From the NCBI GenBank assembly GCA_017854855.1, contig JAFMGZ010000009.1, positions 51,156 through 87,633 of the forward strand: a stretch of 36,478 nucleotides of DNA, given 5' to 3'. The position numbers and the translations under genes were made by a program. Source of the DNA: Sulfitobacter sp. GTDB lineage: Bacteria; Pseudomonadota; Alphaproteobacteria; Rhodobacterales; Rhodobacteraceae. Positions 25,216-33,729 of this stretch are shown here, one piece after another; position 1 is the stretch's first letter, and each line of letters starts with the position of its first letter. The notes beneath the pieces were generated by a model. The model searched no databases, was not told where the DNA came from, and saw only the letters and a program-made list of their open reading frames with translations.

Positions 25216-26346
25216 ATGGGTATTTTCGATTTTCTCTCTGGCGAATTCATTGATGTGATCCACTGGGTCGATGACAGCCGCGATACGATGGTCTGGCGGT
25301 TTGAACGTGAGGGGCATGAAATCAAATATGGTGCCAAACTGACAGTCCGCGAAGGCCAGGCAGCCGTCTTTGTCCATGAGGGGCAATTGGCAGATGTCTT
25401 TACCCCCGGCCTCTATATGCTTGAAACCAACAACATGCCGATCATGACCACCCTGCAACACTGGGATCACGGCTTTCGCAGCCCTTTCAAGTCAGAGATC
25501 TATTTTGTCAACACAACCCGTTTCAACGATCTGAAATGGGGCACCAAGAACCCGATCATCGCCCGCGATCCCGAATTCGGCCCCGTCCGCCTGCGCGCCT
25601 TTGGCACCTATTCCGTGCGGGTCAGCGATCCGGCCCGTTTCCTGACCGAAATCGTCGGCACCGACGGCGAATTCACCATGGACGAGATCAGCTACCAAAT
25701 CCGCAACATCATCGTTCAGGAATTCTCGCGCACCATCGCCCGCTCGCAGATCCCGGTGCTGGACATGGCCGCCAACACCCGCGAATTGGGCAAACTGGTC
25801 TCCAAGGAAATTGCCGCCCAGATCGCGGAATACGGTCTGGCGATGCCTGAACTCTACATTGAGAACATCTCGCTCCCTCCCGCCGTCGAAGACGTGCTGG
25901 ACAAGCGTTCTTCCATGGGCGTGATCGGAAACCTCAACGAATACATGCAGTTTCAGGCCGCCGAGGCCCTGGGCCGCGATGGCAGCGGTGCCGCGGCACT
26001 TCAGACAGGTCTGGGGGCGGGGCTGGGCATGCAAATCGGCCAGCACGCCGCAGCACAGGCCGGCCCCTGGGGGCCAAAGCCACAAACAGCAGCAGCACCC
26101 GCCGCACCCGCCGCCGCGGTGCCGCCCCCGCCGCCCCCCGTTGAACATGTCTGGCACATCGCGGTGGACGGCAAAACCACCGGTCCTTTCTCCAAGGCGT
26201 CGATGGGCCGCATGGCAGCGGACGGCACCCTGACCCGCAGCAGCTTTGTCTGGACCCCCGGTCTGGACGGCTGGCAAAAGGCCGAGGACGTGATGGAGCT
26301 GGCACAGCTCTTTACCGTCCTGCCGCCGCCCCCACCGGGCAGCTAA
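25216..26346 (+). CDS. SPFH-domain protein (YdjI-like) with C-terminal GYF_2 domain
   Basis: A 376-residue protein without a membrane helix. Residues about 20-260 are an SPFH (stomatin/flotillin-type) domain of the kind found in YdjI of Bacillus (often mislabelled virion core protein). A Gly/Ala-rich segment (255-300) leads to a polyproline tract (303-308), then a GYF_2/DUF4339 domain (about 313-358; WHIAVDGKTTGPFSKAS, then WTPGLDGWQKAEDV), and a second polyproline end (370-374). AAAGGA precedes the ATG. SPFH proteins form membrane-bound oligomeric scaffolds. The double zinc-ribbon gene follows, the same partnership as YdjI/YdjG. Function is inferred from this context. Confidence 0.88.
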   Translation: MGIFDFLSGEFIDVIHWVDDSRDTMVWRFEREGHEIKYGAKLTVREGQAAVFVHEGQLADVFTPGLYMLETNNMPIMTTLQHWDHGFRSPFKSEIYFVNTTRFNDLKWGTKNPIIARDPEFGPVRLRAFGTYSVRVSDPARFLTEIVGTDGEFTMDEISYQIRNIIVQEFSRTIARSQIPVLDMAANTRELGKLVSKEIAAQIAEYGLAMPELYIENISLPPAVEDVLDKRSSMGVIGNLNEYMQFQAAEALGRDGSGAAALQTGLGAGLGMQIGQHAAAQAGPWGPKPQTAAAPAAPAAAVPPPPPPVEHVWHIAVDGKTTGPFSKASMGRMAADGTLTRSSFVWTPGLDGWQKAEDVMELAQLFTVLPPPPPGS

Positions 26347-26359
26347 CCCCCGCAGCACC

Positions 26360-26394
26360 CCCTGTCACAGCCTGCCACGGCAGATGTGACAGGG
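26360..26394 (+). other. Strong intercistronic hairpin in the SPFH-zinc ribbon gap
   Basis: A perfect 10-bp stem, CCCTGTCACA (26360-26369) with TGTGACAGGG (26385-26394), encloses a second 5-bp stem CTGCC/GGCAG (26372-26376 with 26379-26383). No T-run follows, so it is not an ordinary terminator. It starts 13 bases after the SPFH stop in a 132-base gap and may protect the upstream mRNA or reduce expression of the downstream gene. Confidence 0.6.
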
Positions 26395-26478
26395 CGCGGC
26401 GATCCACGCCCCCCAGCGCGCAGGCCTGCTGCACCGACAGCGCTGGCAGCGCGCGCCAATCAACGCTATGTCTCAACC

Positions 26479-27588
26479 ATGTCCGACAGCCCGATCCCAC
26501 CAGCCCCCCAGTCAGAGCATCGCTTCCCCTGCGACGCCTGCGGCTCTGACCTGCGCTATGCGCCCGAGGCCGGTCAACTGGTTTGCGATCATTGCGGCAA
26601 CAGCGCCCCGATCGAGGGCACGGGCCTGCACCTGAACCCCATCGCAGAACTGGACCTTGCCAAGGGCCTGCGCGCAGACCTGCCCGCCACCGAGATGGAG
26701 GAAACCCGGACCACCTCTTGCCCCAATTGCGCGGCCGAAGTGGCCTTTGACGCAGGCAAACACGCCACCGAATGCCCTTTTTGCGCGACCCCCGTTGTGG
26801 TGGACACAGGCACCAACCGGCATATCAAACCCCGCGCGGTCCTGCCCTTTGCCCTGACCGAAGACAGCGCCCGCGACGCGGTAAAAGACTGGCTGGGCAG
26901 CCTGTGGTTCGCCCCCAACGGCGTGCAGGACTACGCCCGCAAGGGCCGCCGCATGCAGGGCATCTATGTTCCCTATTGGACCTATGACGCCGATACCCGC
27001 TCCAGCTATTCCGGCGAACGTGGCACGGTCTATTACGTTACCGAAACCGTAATCCGCGATGGCAAACGCGAACAGGTCCAGGTTGCGAAAATACGCTGGC
27101 GGCCCGCCTCTGGCCGCGTGGCCCGTTTCTTTGACGATGTGCTGGTGCTGGCCTCGACCTCGCTGCCCAAGAAATACACCGACGCGCTTGAACCTTGGGA
27201 TCTGTCGGCACTTGAACCCTATGCGCCCGAATACCTCGCCGGTTTCCGCGCCGAGGCCTATGCCGTCTCGCTTGAGGACGGCTTTGCCGAGGCGCGCAGC
27301 TATATGGACCGCATCATCGAACGGGATGTGAAATTTGACATCGGCGGCGACCGCCAGCGCGTGCACAGCATCGACACCCGGCTTTCGGGCCTGACCTTCA
27401 AACATATCCTTTTGCCGGTGTGGCTGGCGGCCTATAAATACCGGGGCAAGACCTACCGCTTCGTGGTCAACGGCCGCACCGGCCGGGTTCAGGGCGAACG
27501 CCCCTATTCCGCAATCAAAATCACCATCGCGGTGATCCTCGGCGTGATTGCCGCCGGGGTCATCGGCTATCTGGCAGCCCAACAATGA
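26479..27588 (+). CDS. Double zinc-ribbon membrane protein (YdjG-like)
   Basis: A 369-residue protein. Two N-terminal zinc ribbons are complete: Cys18/21 with Cys36/39 and Cys81/84 with Cys99/102. A middle domain (about 110-335) contains YVPYWTYDADTRSSYSGERG and further aromatic-rich strands, and one C-terminal hydrophobic helix (about 346-366) anchors it. Proteins of this shape are often mislabelled as primosomal protein N'. The closest characterised counterpart in layout is YdjG of Bacillus, which with YdjH/YdjI recruits a PspA-like protein to the membrane. ATG 26479 is chosen as it gives a clean ribbon start, though its ribosome site is weak. Its stop overlaps the nitroreductase start (ATGA). 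Confidence 0.8.
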   Translation: MSDSPIPPAPQSEHRFPCDACGSDLRYAPEAGQLVCDHCGNSAPIEGTGLHLNPIAELDLAKGLRADLPATEMEETRTTSCPNCAAEVAFDAGKHATECPFCATPVVVDTGTNRHIKPRAVLPFALTEDSARDAVKDWLGSLWFAPNGVQDYARKGRRMQGIYVPYWTYDADTRSSYSGERGTVYYVTETVIRDGKREQVQVAKIRWRPASGRVARFFDDVLVLASTSLPKKYTDALEPWDLSALEPYAPEYLAGFRAEAYAVSLEDGFAEARSYMDRIIERDVKFDIGGDRQRVHSIDTRLSGLTFKHILLPVWLAAYKYRGKTYRFVVNGRTGRVQGERPYSAIKITIAVILGVIAAGVIGYLAAQQ

Positions 27589-28259
27589 CCCAATATGATA
27601 CCCTCGACGACATCCTGAACGCGCGCTATTCCTGCCGCGGCTTTCGCCCCGATCCGGTCCCCGATGACACCATCACCCGCATCATCGACGCCGCCCGCAA
27701 GGTCCCTTCGTGGTGCAACGCCCAGCCCTGGCAGGTGACCCTCACCAAGGGGGCCGCGACACAGTCCTTCCGCCAAATGATGACACAGCTGGCCAGCACC
27801 GGCACCACACCCGCACCCGACCTGGCATGGCCCAGCAGCTATTCAGGCGCCTATGCAGACCGCAGACGAACCTGCGGCTTTCAGCTCTATGATGCGGTCG
27901 GCATCGAAAAATCCGATCGCGCGGGCCGTGCCGCGCAAATGCTGCGCAATTACGCGCTGTTTGATGCGCCCCATGTGGCGATCATCCATTCCCCCGCTGA
28001 ACTGGGCCCATATGGTGCCATGGACACGGGCGGCTTTGTCACCGCCTTTACACTGGCCGCCACGGCCCTGGGCGTGGCCACCATCGCCCAGGCCGCCATC
28101 GCCGCCTATGCGCCCCAGGTCCGCGATCACCTTGGCATCGCCCCGGACCGCCTGATCCTCTGCGCCATTTCCTTCGGCTATGCCGATGCGGATCATCCCG
28201 CCAACCAGTTCCGCACCGAACGCGCCAGCGCGGCTGACATCATCGACTGGAAAGTCTGA
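27585..28259 (+). CDS. Nitroreductase family flavoprotein
   Basis: A 224-residue FMN-dependent oxidoreductase fold. The N-terminal [14 protein letters not shown] (R-x-S-x-R FMN phosphate site) and [12 protein letters not shown] (family PSxxNxQPW) are clear, as is the late glycine-rich FMN-contact region ([14 protein letters not shown] and [11 protein letters not shown]). Substrate is unknown; members reduce nitroaromatics, quinones or flavins. Its ATG overlaps the zinc-ribbon stop by 4 bases and its TGA shares a base with the dtd ATG (TGATG), so the three are translationally linked. Confidence 0.9.
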   Translation: MTQYDTLDDILNARYSCRGFRPDPVPDDTITRIIDAARKVPSWCNAQPWQVTLTKGAATQSFRQMMTQLASTGTTPAPDLAWPSSYSGAYADRRRTCGFQLYDAVGIEKSDRAGRAAQMLRNYALFDAPHVAIIHSPAELGPYGAMDTGGFVTAFTLAATALGVATIAQAAIAAYAPQVRDHLGIAPDRLILCAISFGYADADHPANQFRTERASAADIIDWKV

Positions 28260-28702
28260 TGCGCGCGCTGCTGCAACGGGTCACCCAGGCCTCCGTCACC
28301 GTCGAGGGTCAGATCATCGGGGCCATCGGTCCGGGCCTGCTGATCCTGATCTGCGCCATGCCAAATGACACCGAGGCCACGGCCCAGGCCCTGGCACAGA
28401 AAATCGCCAAACTGCGGCTGTTCAAGGACGAGGCGGGCAAAATGAACCTCAGCCTGAGCCAGACTGGCGGCGCGGCCCTGGTGGTCAGCCAGTTCACCCT
28501 CGCAGCAGATACATCGCGCGGCACCCGGCCAGGGTTTTCTTATGCTGCGAAACCCGATCAGGCCAATGCGCTATACCTGCATTTCGCAGCCCAGCTTGCC
28601 GCCCTCGGCATCCCCACCGAACGTGGCCAATTCGGCGCGGACATGTCCGTGGCCCTGACCAACGACGGCCCCGTCACGCTCTGGCTCGACACCGAAAGCT
28701 GA
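28259..28702 (+). CDS. dtd: D-aminoacyl-tRNA deacylase
   Basis: A 147-residue enzyme that hydrolyses D-aminoacyl-tRNAs (and Gly-tRNA-Ala), keeping D-amino acids out of proteins. The N-terminus [18 protein letters not shown] and the two active-site motifs, [25 protein letters not shown] and [12 protein letters not shown] (Gly-Pro motif), are all present. Length is exactly that of the family (about 145-150). It overlaps the nitroreductase stop (TGATG), and is followed by the palindromic element rather than by a normal terminator. Confidence 0.97.
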   Translation: MRALLQRVTQASVTVEGQIIGAIGPGLLILICAMPNDTEATAQALAQKIAKLRLFKDEAGKMNLSLSQTGGAALVVSQFTLAADTSRGTRPGFSYAAKPDQANALYLHFAAQLAALGIPTERGQFGADMSVALTNDGPVTLWLDTES

Positions 28703-28727
28703 CCACCACGCATACCCTTTGGTTTCG

Positions 28728-28873
28728 GAGCCGCCCTTGCCTGGGCACAGACGGACGAAAGGGGCATTCTTTGCCAAGAAAAATCGCGGAGGGACCCGCT
28801 CTTGCGGGAAACCGCTATTTTACTTGGCAAAGAATGAGCTTTTTGTCAGGCAGGGACCAGACAAGGGCGGCTC
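28728..28873. repeat. 146-bp near-perfect palindrome, MITE-like or large palindromic repeat
   Basis: Stems share one centre (28800.5). Outer: 28728-28739 with 28862-28873 (12 bp) and CTGG/CCAG (28741-28744 with 28857-28860). Middle: 28765-28778 with 28823-28836 (14 bp, CATTCTTTGCCAAG), then AAAAT/ATTTT and GCGG/CCGC, each separated by a single symmetric mismatch. Apex: CCCGC-TCTT-GCGGG (28795-28808). An 8-bp direct repeat TTTGGTTT lies outside each end (28718-28725 and 28882-28889), like a target-site duplication. No coding frame is credible. It occupies the convergent gap between dtd and the HlyD-like gene, which is otherwise empty (28703-28956), and could also act as a bidirectional terminator. 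Confidence 0.8.
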
Positions 28874-28956
28874 TGAGACCATTTGGTTTTGGAAAGTCCC
28901 GCAGCCCACCGCACCCAGCCCAGCGCACCAGACCCAGGCCAGCCTACGCACCCGCC

Positions 28957-30147
28957 TCACGGCTCCCGAAACGCCTCTTTCGACTTGTACAGCGGCTTGA
29001 GCAGATATTGCAGAACCGTCTTGGTGCCCGTGTGCAGCTCGACAGAGGCCTGCATCCCCGGCCTGATTTGCAAGGATGCCTGACGTTCGGTCAGATGCGC
29101 CGTGTCGACCTGAAGGGTGACCTTGTAATGCGGGTTGCCGCTTGGATCACGGGCGCGCTCATCCTTGAACGTATCGGCCGAAATCAACGTAACCTTCCCC
29201 TTGAGCGTGCCGTAGATCGTATAGTCATAGGCCGACAGTTTGACCGTCGCCTCCTGCCCCGGAAGCACGCCCGCGATGTCCTTGGGCTGGACCCGTGCCT
29301 CGACAAACAGCTCTTCATCCAGCGGGATGATCTGCAGAATTTCCTCGCCGGGCCGCACGACCCCGCCGATGGTGGTCACCGACAGCGTGTTCACAATGCC
29401 GCGCATCGGGCTGGTCAGGACAGTGCGGTTCAGCTGGTCGGTGCTGGCCTTCAGGTTCTGGCGCAGCGTCGCCAACTCCTTGAGCACATCGGAATATTCC
29501 TGTGCGCGGTCCAGCTCTGTCTGGGTGGTGATCTCGTCAAACCTGATGCGGGCATCGGCATAGGCCTTGCGGGCCCTTGTGGCCTCGATCATCGACACGA
29601 TCTTGCGGTCCAGCAGATCGTTCATCAAATCGCGCTCCCGCTTGGCCTCGGTCAGAACCCTTTGCGCCCCATCGGACCGGGACACGAAATCAGACTGGCG
29701 CGCCTTCAACAGGGCGCGTTCTGATTCCACGATATTCGCAGTCCGCTCGGCCCATTCATCAGGCACGGTAAAATCAAACTGCCCCGCCAGCTCCGCTTCC
29801 AGCCGCAGCCGCCTGATCTCAAAGGATGAAATCTGGTCCTGCAGATCATCCACCGACGACTGGAACTGCGTGCCATGCAGCCGCGCCAGAACATCGCCGC
29901 GCTCCACCACATCGCCTTCGGCCACCGCCAACTCGGCCAGGATGCCGCCCTCAAGGTTCTGGATGATCTGGGGCCGCGAGGATGAAATCATCTCGCCCTC
30001 GGCCCGCACGATCTCATCCACCCAGGCAAAGGCCGCCCAGAGCAAGAACACAAAGACACTGGCGGCACACAGCCAGATGACAGCCGAAGGACCCTTCATC
30101 TGCCGGCCCATCTGCGCATCCAATTGAGTGGGATTGGCGTAGGTCAT
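28957..30147 (-). CDS. Type I secretion periplasmic adaptor (HlyD family)
   Basis: A 396-residue membrane-fusion protein. A short cytosolic tail and one membrane helix (about 22-43) lead to the lipoyl/barrel region (about 50-95, with IIQNLEGGILAELAVAEGDVV), a long coiled coil (about 95-255), and back to a beta-barrel part (260-370; LTSPMRGIVNTLSVTTIGGVVRPGE-type family signature). It links the inner-membrane ABC transporter to the TolC-like channel. Its ATG overlaps the ABC gene stop (ATGA). It is the last gene of the secretion run. The role is certain at family level. Confidence 0.95.
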   Translation of the reverse strand: MTYANPTQLDAQMGRQMKGPSAVIWLCAASVFVFLLWAAFAWVDEIVRAEGEMISSSRPQIIQNLEGGILAELAVAEGDVVERGDVLARLHGTQFQSSVDDLQDQISSFEIRRLRLEAELAGQFDFTVPDEWAERTANIVESERALLKARQSDFVSRSDGAQRVLTEAKRERDLMNDLLDRKIVSMIEATRARKAYADARIRFDEITTQTELDRAQEYSDVLKELATLRQNLKASTDQLNRTVLTSPMRGIVNTLSVTTIGGVVRPGEEILQIIPLDEELFVEARVQPKDIAGVLPGQEATVKLSAYDYTIYGTLKGKVTLISADTFKDERARDPSGNPHYKVTLQVDTAHLTERQASLQIRPGMQASVELHTGTKTVLQYLLKPLYKSKEAFREP

Positions 30148-32378
30148 GCCGCGCTCCCTTTCCGGCTGGCAATATGGCTCAGCACTTTGTCCTTGGGCCC
30201 GTCAATCGTCATGCGGCCATTTTGCAGAACCAGCGTCCTGTCTGTCAGCGCAAGGATCGGCGCGCGGTGCGTCGCGATGATCGCCGTGCGCCCTTCCATC
30301 CATGTCTTCAACCGGCTGACCAAAGTCGCCTCCAGCGTCTGGTCCAGGGCTGCTGTCGGCTCATCCAGCAGGCAAATCTTGGGGTCCTGCAGCCACAGAC
30401 GCGCCCAACCGATGGATTGGCGCTGACCAATCGACAGCCCTGCGCCATTGTCCTTGATCTCCAGGTCCAGCCCCTTGTGGTGTTCTTTCACAAATGGTCC
30501 CAGCCCGGCAAAATCCAGCGCTTCGTTCAGCCGCGCATCATCGCGTTCCAGCATGGTCAGGTTCAGGTTGTCGCGCAAACTGCCTGCGAACAGACGCACA
30601 TCCTGTCCCAGATAGCCGATCAACCGGCGCAGATCGCGCGGCTCGATCTGGCTCATCTCGGTGCCATCAATCATCACCCGGCCCGTCTCGGGCGCATAAA
30701 GGCCGCTAAGCAGCTTCAACAGGGATGACTTGCCAGACCCATTGGCTCCCAGCACCGCCACCTTCTGCCCCGGCAGGATCGCCATGCCCTTGATGTCCAG
30801 CGTCGGCGCGCCGTCGTCCTCATAGCGAAAGGTCACATCGCGCAGCTCGTAATGGCCCTTCAATGTCTCGCGGCGCAGGTAGCTGCGGCTGGCATCCGCA
30901 TCCTGCGGCACCTGCGCAATCGCTTCCAGCCCGTCCAGCGCCGATTTCACATTTCCCCAGCGCGCCATGGTACCCGCAAGCTGGGTCAGCGGGGCCAATG
31001 TCCGTCCGGTCAAGATGCCCACCGCAATGATTGACCCAACCGTGAACTGCCCGGAAAACACCAGATAGGTGCCCACGATCACCGCGACCACATAGGTGCC
31101 CTGCTGCACCCCCTGCGACCAGAAGGTCAGCGATGACGCCAGCTTGCGCTGCTCTGACGACTTCATGGATTGCAGCGTGTTCAGCTCTTGCCACAACCGG
31201 ATCACCCGGTCCTCGCCCCGCTGGGTCTTGAGCGTATCCAGCTCGAAAATCGTCTCATGCAACAAACGCGACGCCTTGGCCGATGCGCCCTGGGTCTCTT
31301 GCGTCAGCCGGATCATCTTCTTTTGCAGCAAGAACCCCGGGACCACCATCAAGATGCCCCCCAGAACCAGAACCCAGACCACATTGCCCGCAATGCTGGC
31401 CACCAGGAACAAAAACACAAAGATGAACGGAATATCCGCGATCGTCCCGATGGTGGACGCGGTGAAAAACTCGCGCACCGATCCAAATTCGCGCATCGCC
31501 GAAAAGACCTGGTTGGGCGCTTGTCCCTTGGCATCCGAACGCATGCCCAGGATCCGTCCCATCAAGATTTCCAGCACGGATATCTCGATCTGCCGGCCTG
31601 CGCTGTCCATCAGGCGCGCGCGGGCGATCTTTAAAAACGCCTCCATCAGCAATGCCAGCCCCGCACCGGCGGCCAACACCCAAAGCGTGGCCTCCGATTG
31701 ATGCGGGATCACCCGATCATAGACCTGCAAGGAAAACAGCGCCACCGCCACAGCCAGCAGATTGGCCACAAAAGAGCCCAGCGCCACCTCGGCCAATTGA
31801 CGCCGGAAGCGGTCAAATTGCCCCCAGAACCAATGCGGTGCCGTCGTTTCGGTCTTGTGGGTCTCTGCGACTTTGGCCAGTGACGCCTCTGCGCGCACCA
31901 ACAGCCCGGCAAAATACGGTGTGAAATCCGTGATCGGCACAAAGGCGCGGTTGTCTGTGCAGGTGGTGTCGAAAATAATCAGATCACCGCGCAGCTGCCC
32001 CAGCACCAACAAAACCTGGCCAGAGGTCATATAGGCCAAGGCAGGCCAAAGATCCGCACTCAGCGCATCAACCCGCGCCGTCTGGGCCAAAAGCCCCTGC
32101 GCGCGCAGACCATGCGCAATCGCTGCGGCTTCTTCTTGTTCTGCGGCACCTTCGCGGGTGGCAGCGCCGATGGCCTCAAACAGATCACGCTGGACCGCCG
32201 AAACCCCCAATAGACTGGCATAGGTCGCCGCCAATGTGGCCCGAACGCCGATCCGGGTTTCGAATTCACTGACTTTAGGGGTCTGGACAGCAGCAGGCGG
32301 CGCGGCTGTGTTATCAGCAGCAAGCCGCCCCTTGTTGCCGTTGGTGATTGTCAGCGTGAAGGGGCGTTTGGGGCTCAA
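30144..32378 (-). CDS. Type I secretion ABC transporter (permease/ATPase, LapB-like)
   Basis: A 744-residue transporter. N-terminal part (about 40-180) resembles the degenerate C39-peptidase-like domain of adhesin and RTX exporters, with no catalytic Cys-His pair evident. Six membrane helices follow (about 205-480). The nucleotide-binding domain (about 520-735) has Walker A GANGSGKSS, a signature LSIGQRQ in place of LSGGQ, Walker B ICLLDEPTAALD and H-loop IIATHRA. The start is taken as TTG at 32378, overlapping the TolC-gene stop (TTGA), with GGGGAT upstream; no ATG or GTG lies nearby in frame. It would energise export of the neighbouring adhesin. Confidence 0.92.
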   Translation of the reverse strand: MSPKRPFTLTITNGNKGRLAADNTAAPPAAVQTPKVSEFETRIGVRATLAATYASLLGVSAVQRDLFEAIGAATREGAAEQEEAAAIAHGLRAQGLLAQTARVDALSADLWPALAYMTSGQVLLVLGQLRGDLIIFDTTCTDNRAFVPITDFTPYFAGLLVRAEASLAKVAETHKTETTAPHWFWGQFDRFRRQLAEVALGSFVANLLAVAVALFSLQVYDRVIPHQSEATLWVLAAGAGLALLMEAFLKIARARLMDSAGRQIEISVLEILMGRILGMRSDAKGQAPNQVFSAMREFGSVREFFTASTIGTIADIPFIFVFLFLVASIAGNVVWVLVLGGILMVVPGFLLQKKMIRLTQETQGASAKASRLLHETIFELDTLKTQRGEDRVIRLWQELNTLQSMKSSEQRKLASSLTFWSQGVQQGTYVVAVIVGTYLVFSGQFTVGSIIAVGILTGRTLAPLTQLAGTMARWGNVKSALDGLEAIAQVPQDADASRSYLRRETLKGHYELRDVTFRYEDDGAPTLDIKGMAILPGQKVAVLGANGSGKSSLLKLLSGLYAPETGRVMIDGTEMSQIEPRDLRRLIGYLGQDVRLFAGSLRDNLNLTMLERDDARLNEALDFAGLGPFVKEHHKGLDLEIKDNGAGLSIGQRQSIGWARLWLQDPKICLLDEPTAALDQTLEATLVSRLKTWMEGRTAIIATHRAPILALTDRTLVLQNGRMTIDGPKDKVLSHIASRKGSAA

Positions 32379-33697
32379 ATCTCATCCCCATCCGCAAGCA
32401 CACCCAAAAGGCGTGCCATCTCAACCTGCAGCTGGACGGTTTCGAATTTCAACGAGACCTCGCTGAGCTGCTGGCGGGAAAAGGTTTCATAAACCCCGAC
32501 CACATCCATCACCTGGCGCTGGCCTGCATCATATTGGGCCTGAAACAGGTCCAGATTGGCCTTGGCCCGCTGGGTCAGGGCCTGCGCCTCTATTGCCTGA
32601 CGGGATTTGGCGGCGATCTGGCTTTCCAGCTTGCGCAATTTGCGGTTGGTGTCTTCCGTGGTCTGGGACACCCGGCGGTCCGCGGTTTCCTTGGTGGCCT
32701 CAATCGCCTTGAGTGAGGCACCGGTGCCCAGCCCCAACAGGTTCTCCGCCCTGACCCGCAGCCCCAGATTGCTCTCCTCGCCAACCGTGCCGCCTGCTGA
32801 AAGGCCCGGCAATTGTCTGGCTCTTTCGACCTTGGCCGATGCCAGGTCGCGCGCCTTCTCGGCCTCTGCCAGGACCACATCCAGCGGCTTGGCAGCCCCC
32901 GCAGAGATCGACAAGGCCGGCACGCCGCGCAAATCACCCAGCGGCTGGATCGACATCGCATTCAGCTCGGCAAGCGATGTGCTGGCCCGTTCGGTCTGGG
33001 CCGCGCGCTCCGCCTTGATCTCGGCCAGCTTCTGACGCAGGACATTCAGGTCCGACTGGTCAGACACCCCGCCCTGCACGCGCTCCGACATCACATATTC
33101 AAATCGCCCCATATCGCGCAAAGACACGTCGGTCAGCGCGACTTTCTCGCGGGCCTCTGCCGCCCGGACATATAGTTCAAGCGCGGTCTGGACGCGGTCA
33201 TTGGTATCGAGGGCCAGGTTGACGGCCGCCACTTCGACGTCCGCGATGGCAAATTCACGTTCACCTTTCAGGCGGCCATTGTCGAACAGCACCTGATCCA
33301 CAACAAGGTTCGCCACCAGCGACCCAAGCGACGTCAGACTGACATCGGGGCCGATCTTGGGCAGCCAATTCTTGCTTGCCGCCTCCGACCGCAGCCGCGC
33401 AGAGCGCAGTTCAGCCTCGGCCGTGCGTGAATTGGCGGCCAGCACCGATGCCGCAACTGTCTCGAAACTGCTGCCCTGCGGCAGCGCAGACCGACGGGTC
33501 ATCAGCTCTTGGATGGTCGCACTGTCGGCATTCACCTGCGCGTCATAGTCATCCGTATTCCACGCCGTGGGCGTGGCCGTCTTGAACCGGGCCACAAAAT
33601 CGCCTGCCGCCAGGTCTTGGCTGAAATCCGACATGCAGCCGGACAGCGCCGCTGTTGCTGTCAATACGCCGACTGCCTTTTTTACACCTTGCAACAT
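32375..33697 (-). CDS. TolC-like outer-membrane efflux protein (lipoprotein)
   Basis: A 440-residue protein with a lipoprotein-type signal (VLTATAALSGC, Cys21). The mature part is mostly long amphipathic helices in two repeats (about 70-240 and 270-430), the pattern of TolC/OEP channel proteins; GNWLPKIGPDV-like and GRLKGEREFAIADVEVA segments are family features. It should form the outer-membrane tunnel of the type I system. ATG at 33697 has AGGGCAGGA upstream. Its stop overlaps the ABC transporter start. It lies 72 bases downstream of the adhesin gene. Confidence 0.9.
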   Translation of the reverse strand: MLQGVKKAVGVLTATAALSGCMSDFSQDLAAGDFVARFKTATPTAWNTDDYDAQVNADSATIQELMTRRSALPQGSSFETVAASVLAANSRTAEAELRSARLRSEAASKNWLPKIGPDVSLTSLGSLVANLVVDQVLFDNGRLKGEREFAIADVEVAAVNLALDTNDRVQTALELYVRAAEAREKVALTDVSLRDMGRFEYVMSERVQGGVSDQSDLNVLRQKLAEIKAERAAQTERASTSLAELNAMSIQPLGDLRGVPALSISAGAAKPLDVVLAEAEKARDLASAKVERARQLPGLSAGGTVGEESNLGLRVRAENLLGLGTGASLKAIEATKETADRRVSQTTEDTNRKLRKLESQIAAKSRQAIEAQALTQRAKANLDLFQAQYDAGQRQVMDVVGVYETFSRQQLSEVSLKFETVQLQVEMARLLGVLADGDEI

Positions 33698-33729
33698 GTC
33701 CTGCCCTTAGCGTGCCGCTTATTTTTGGG

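Noticed and set aside
26512..27585. 357-codon frame opposite the zinc-ribbon gene
   Set aside because: Antisense shadow in a GC-rich gene; the sense strand has two complete zinc ribbons and a membrane helix.
28771..29724. 317-codon frame running through the palindrome and opposite the HlyD-like gene
   Set aside because: Most of it is antisense to a certain HlyD-family gene and its first part is palindromic repeat sequence.
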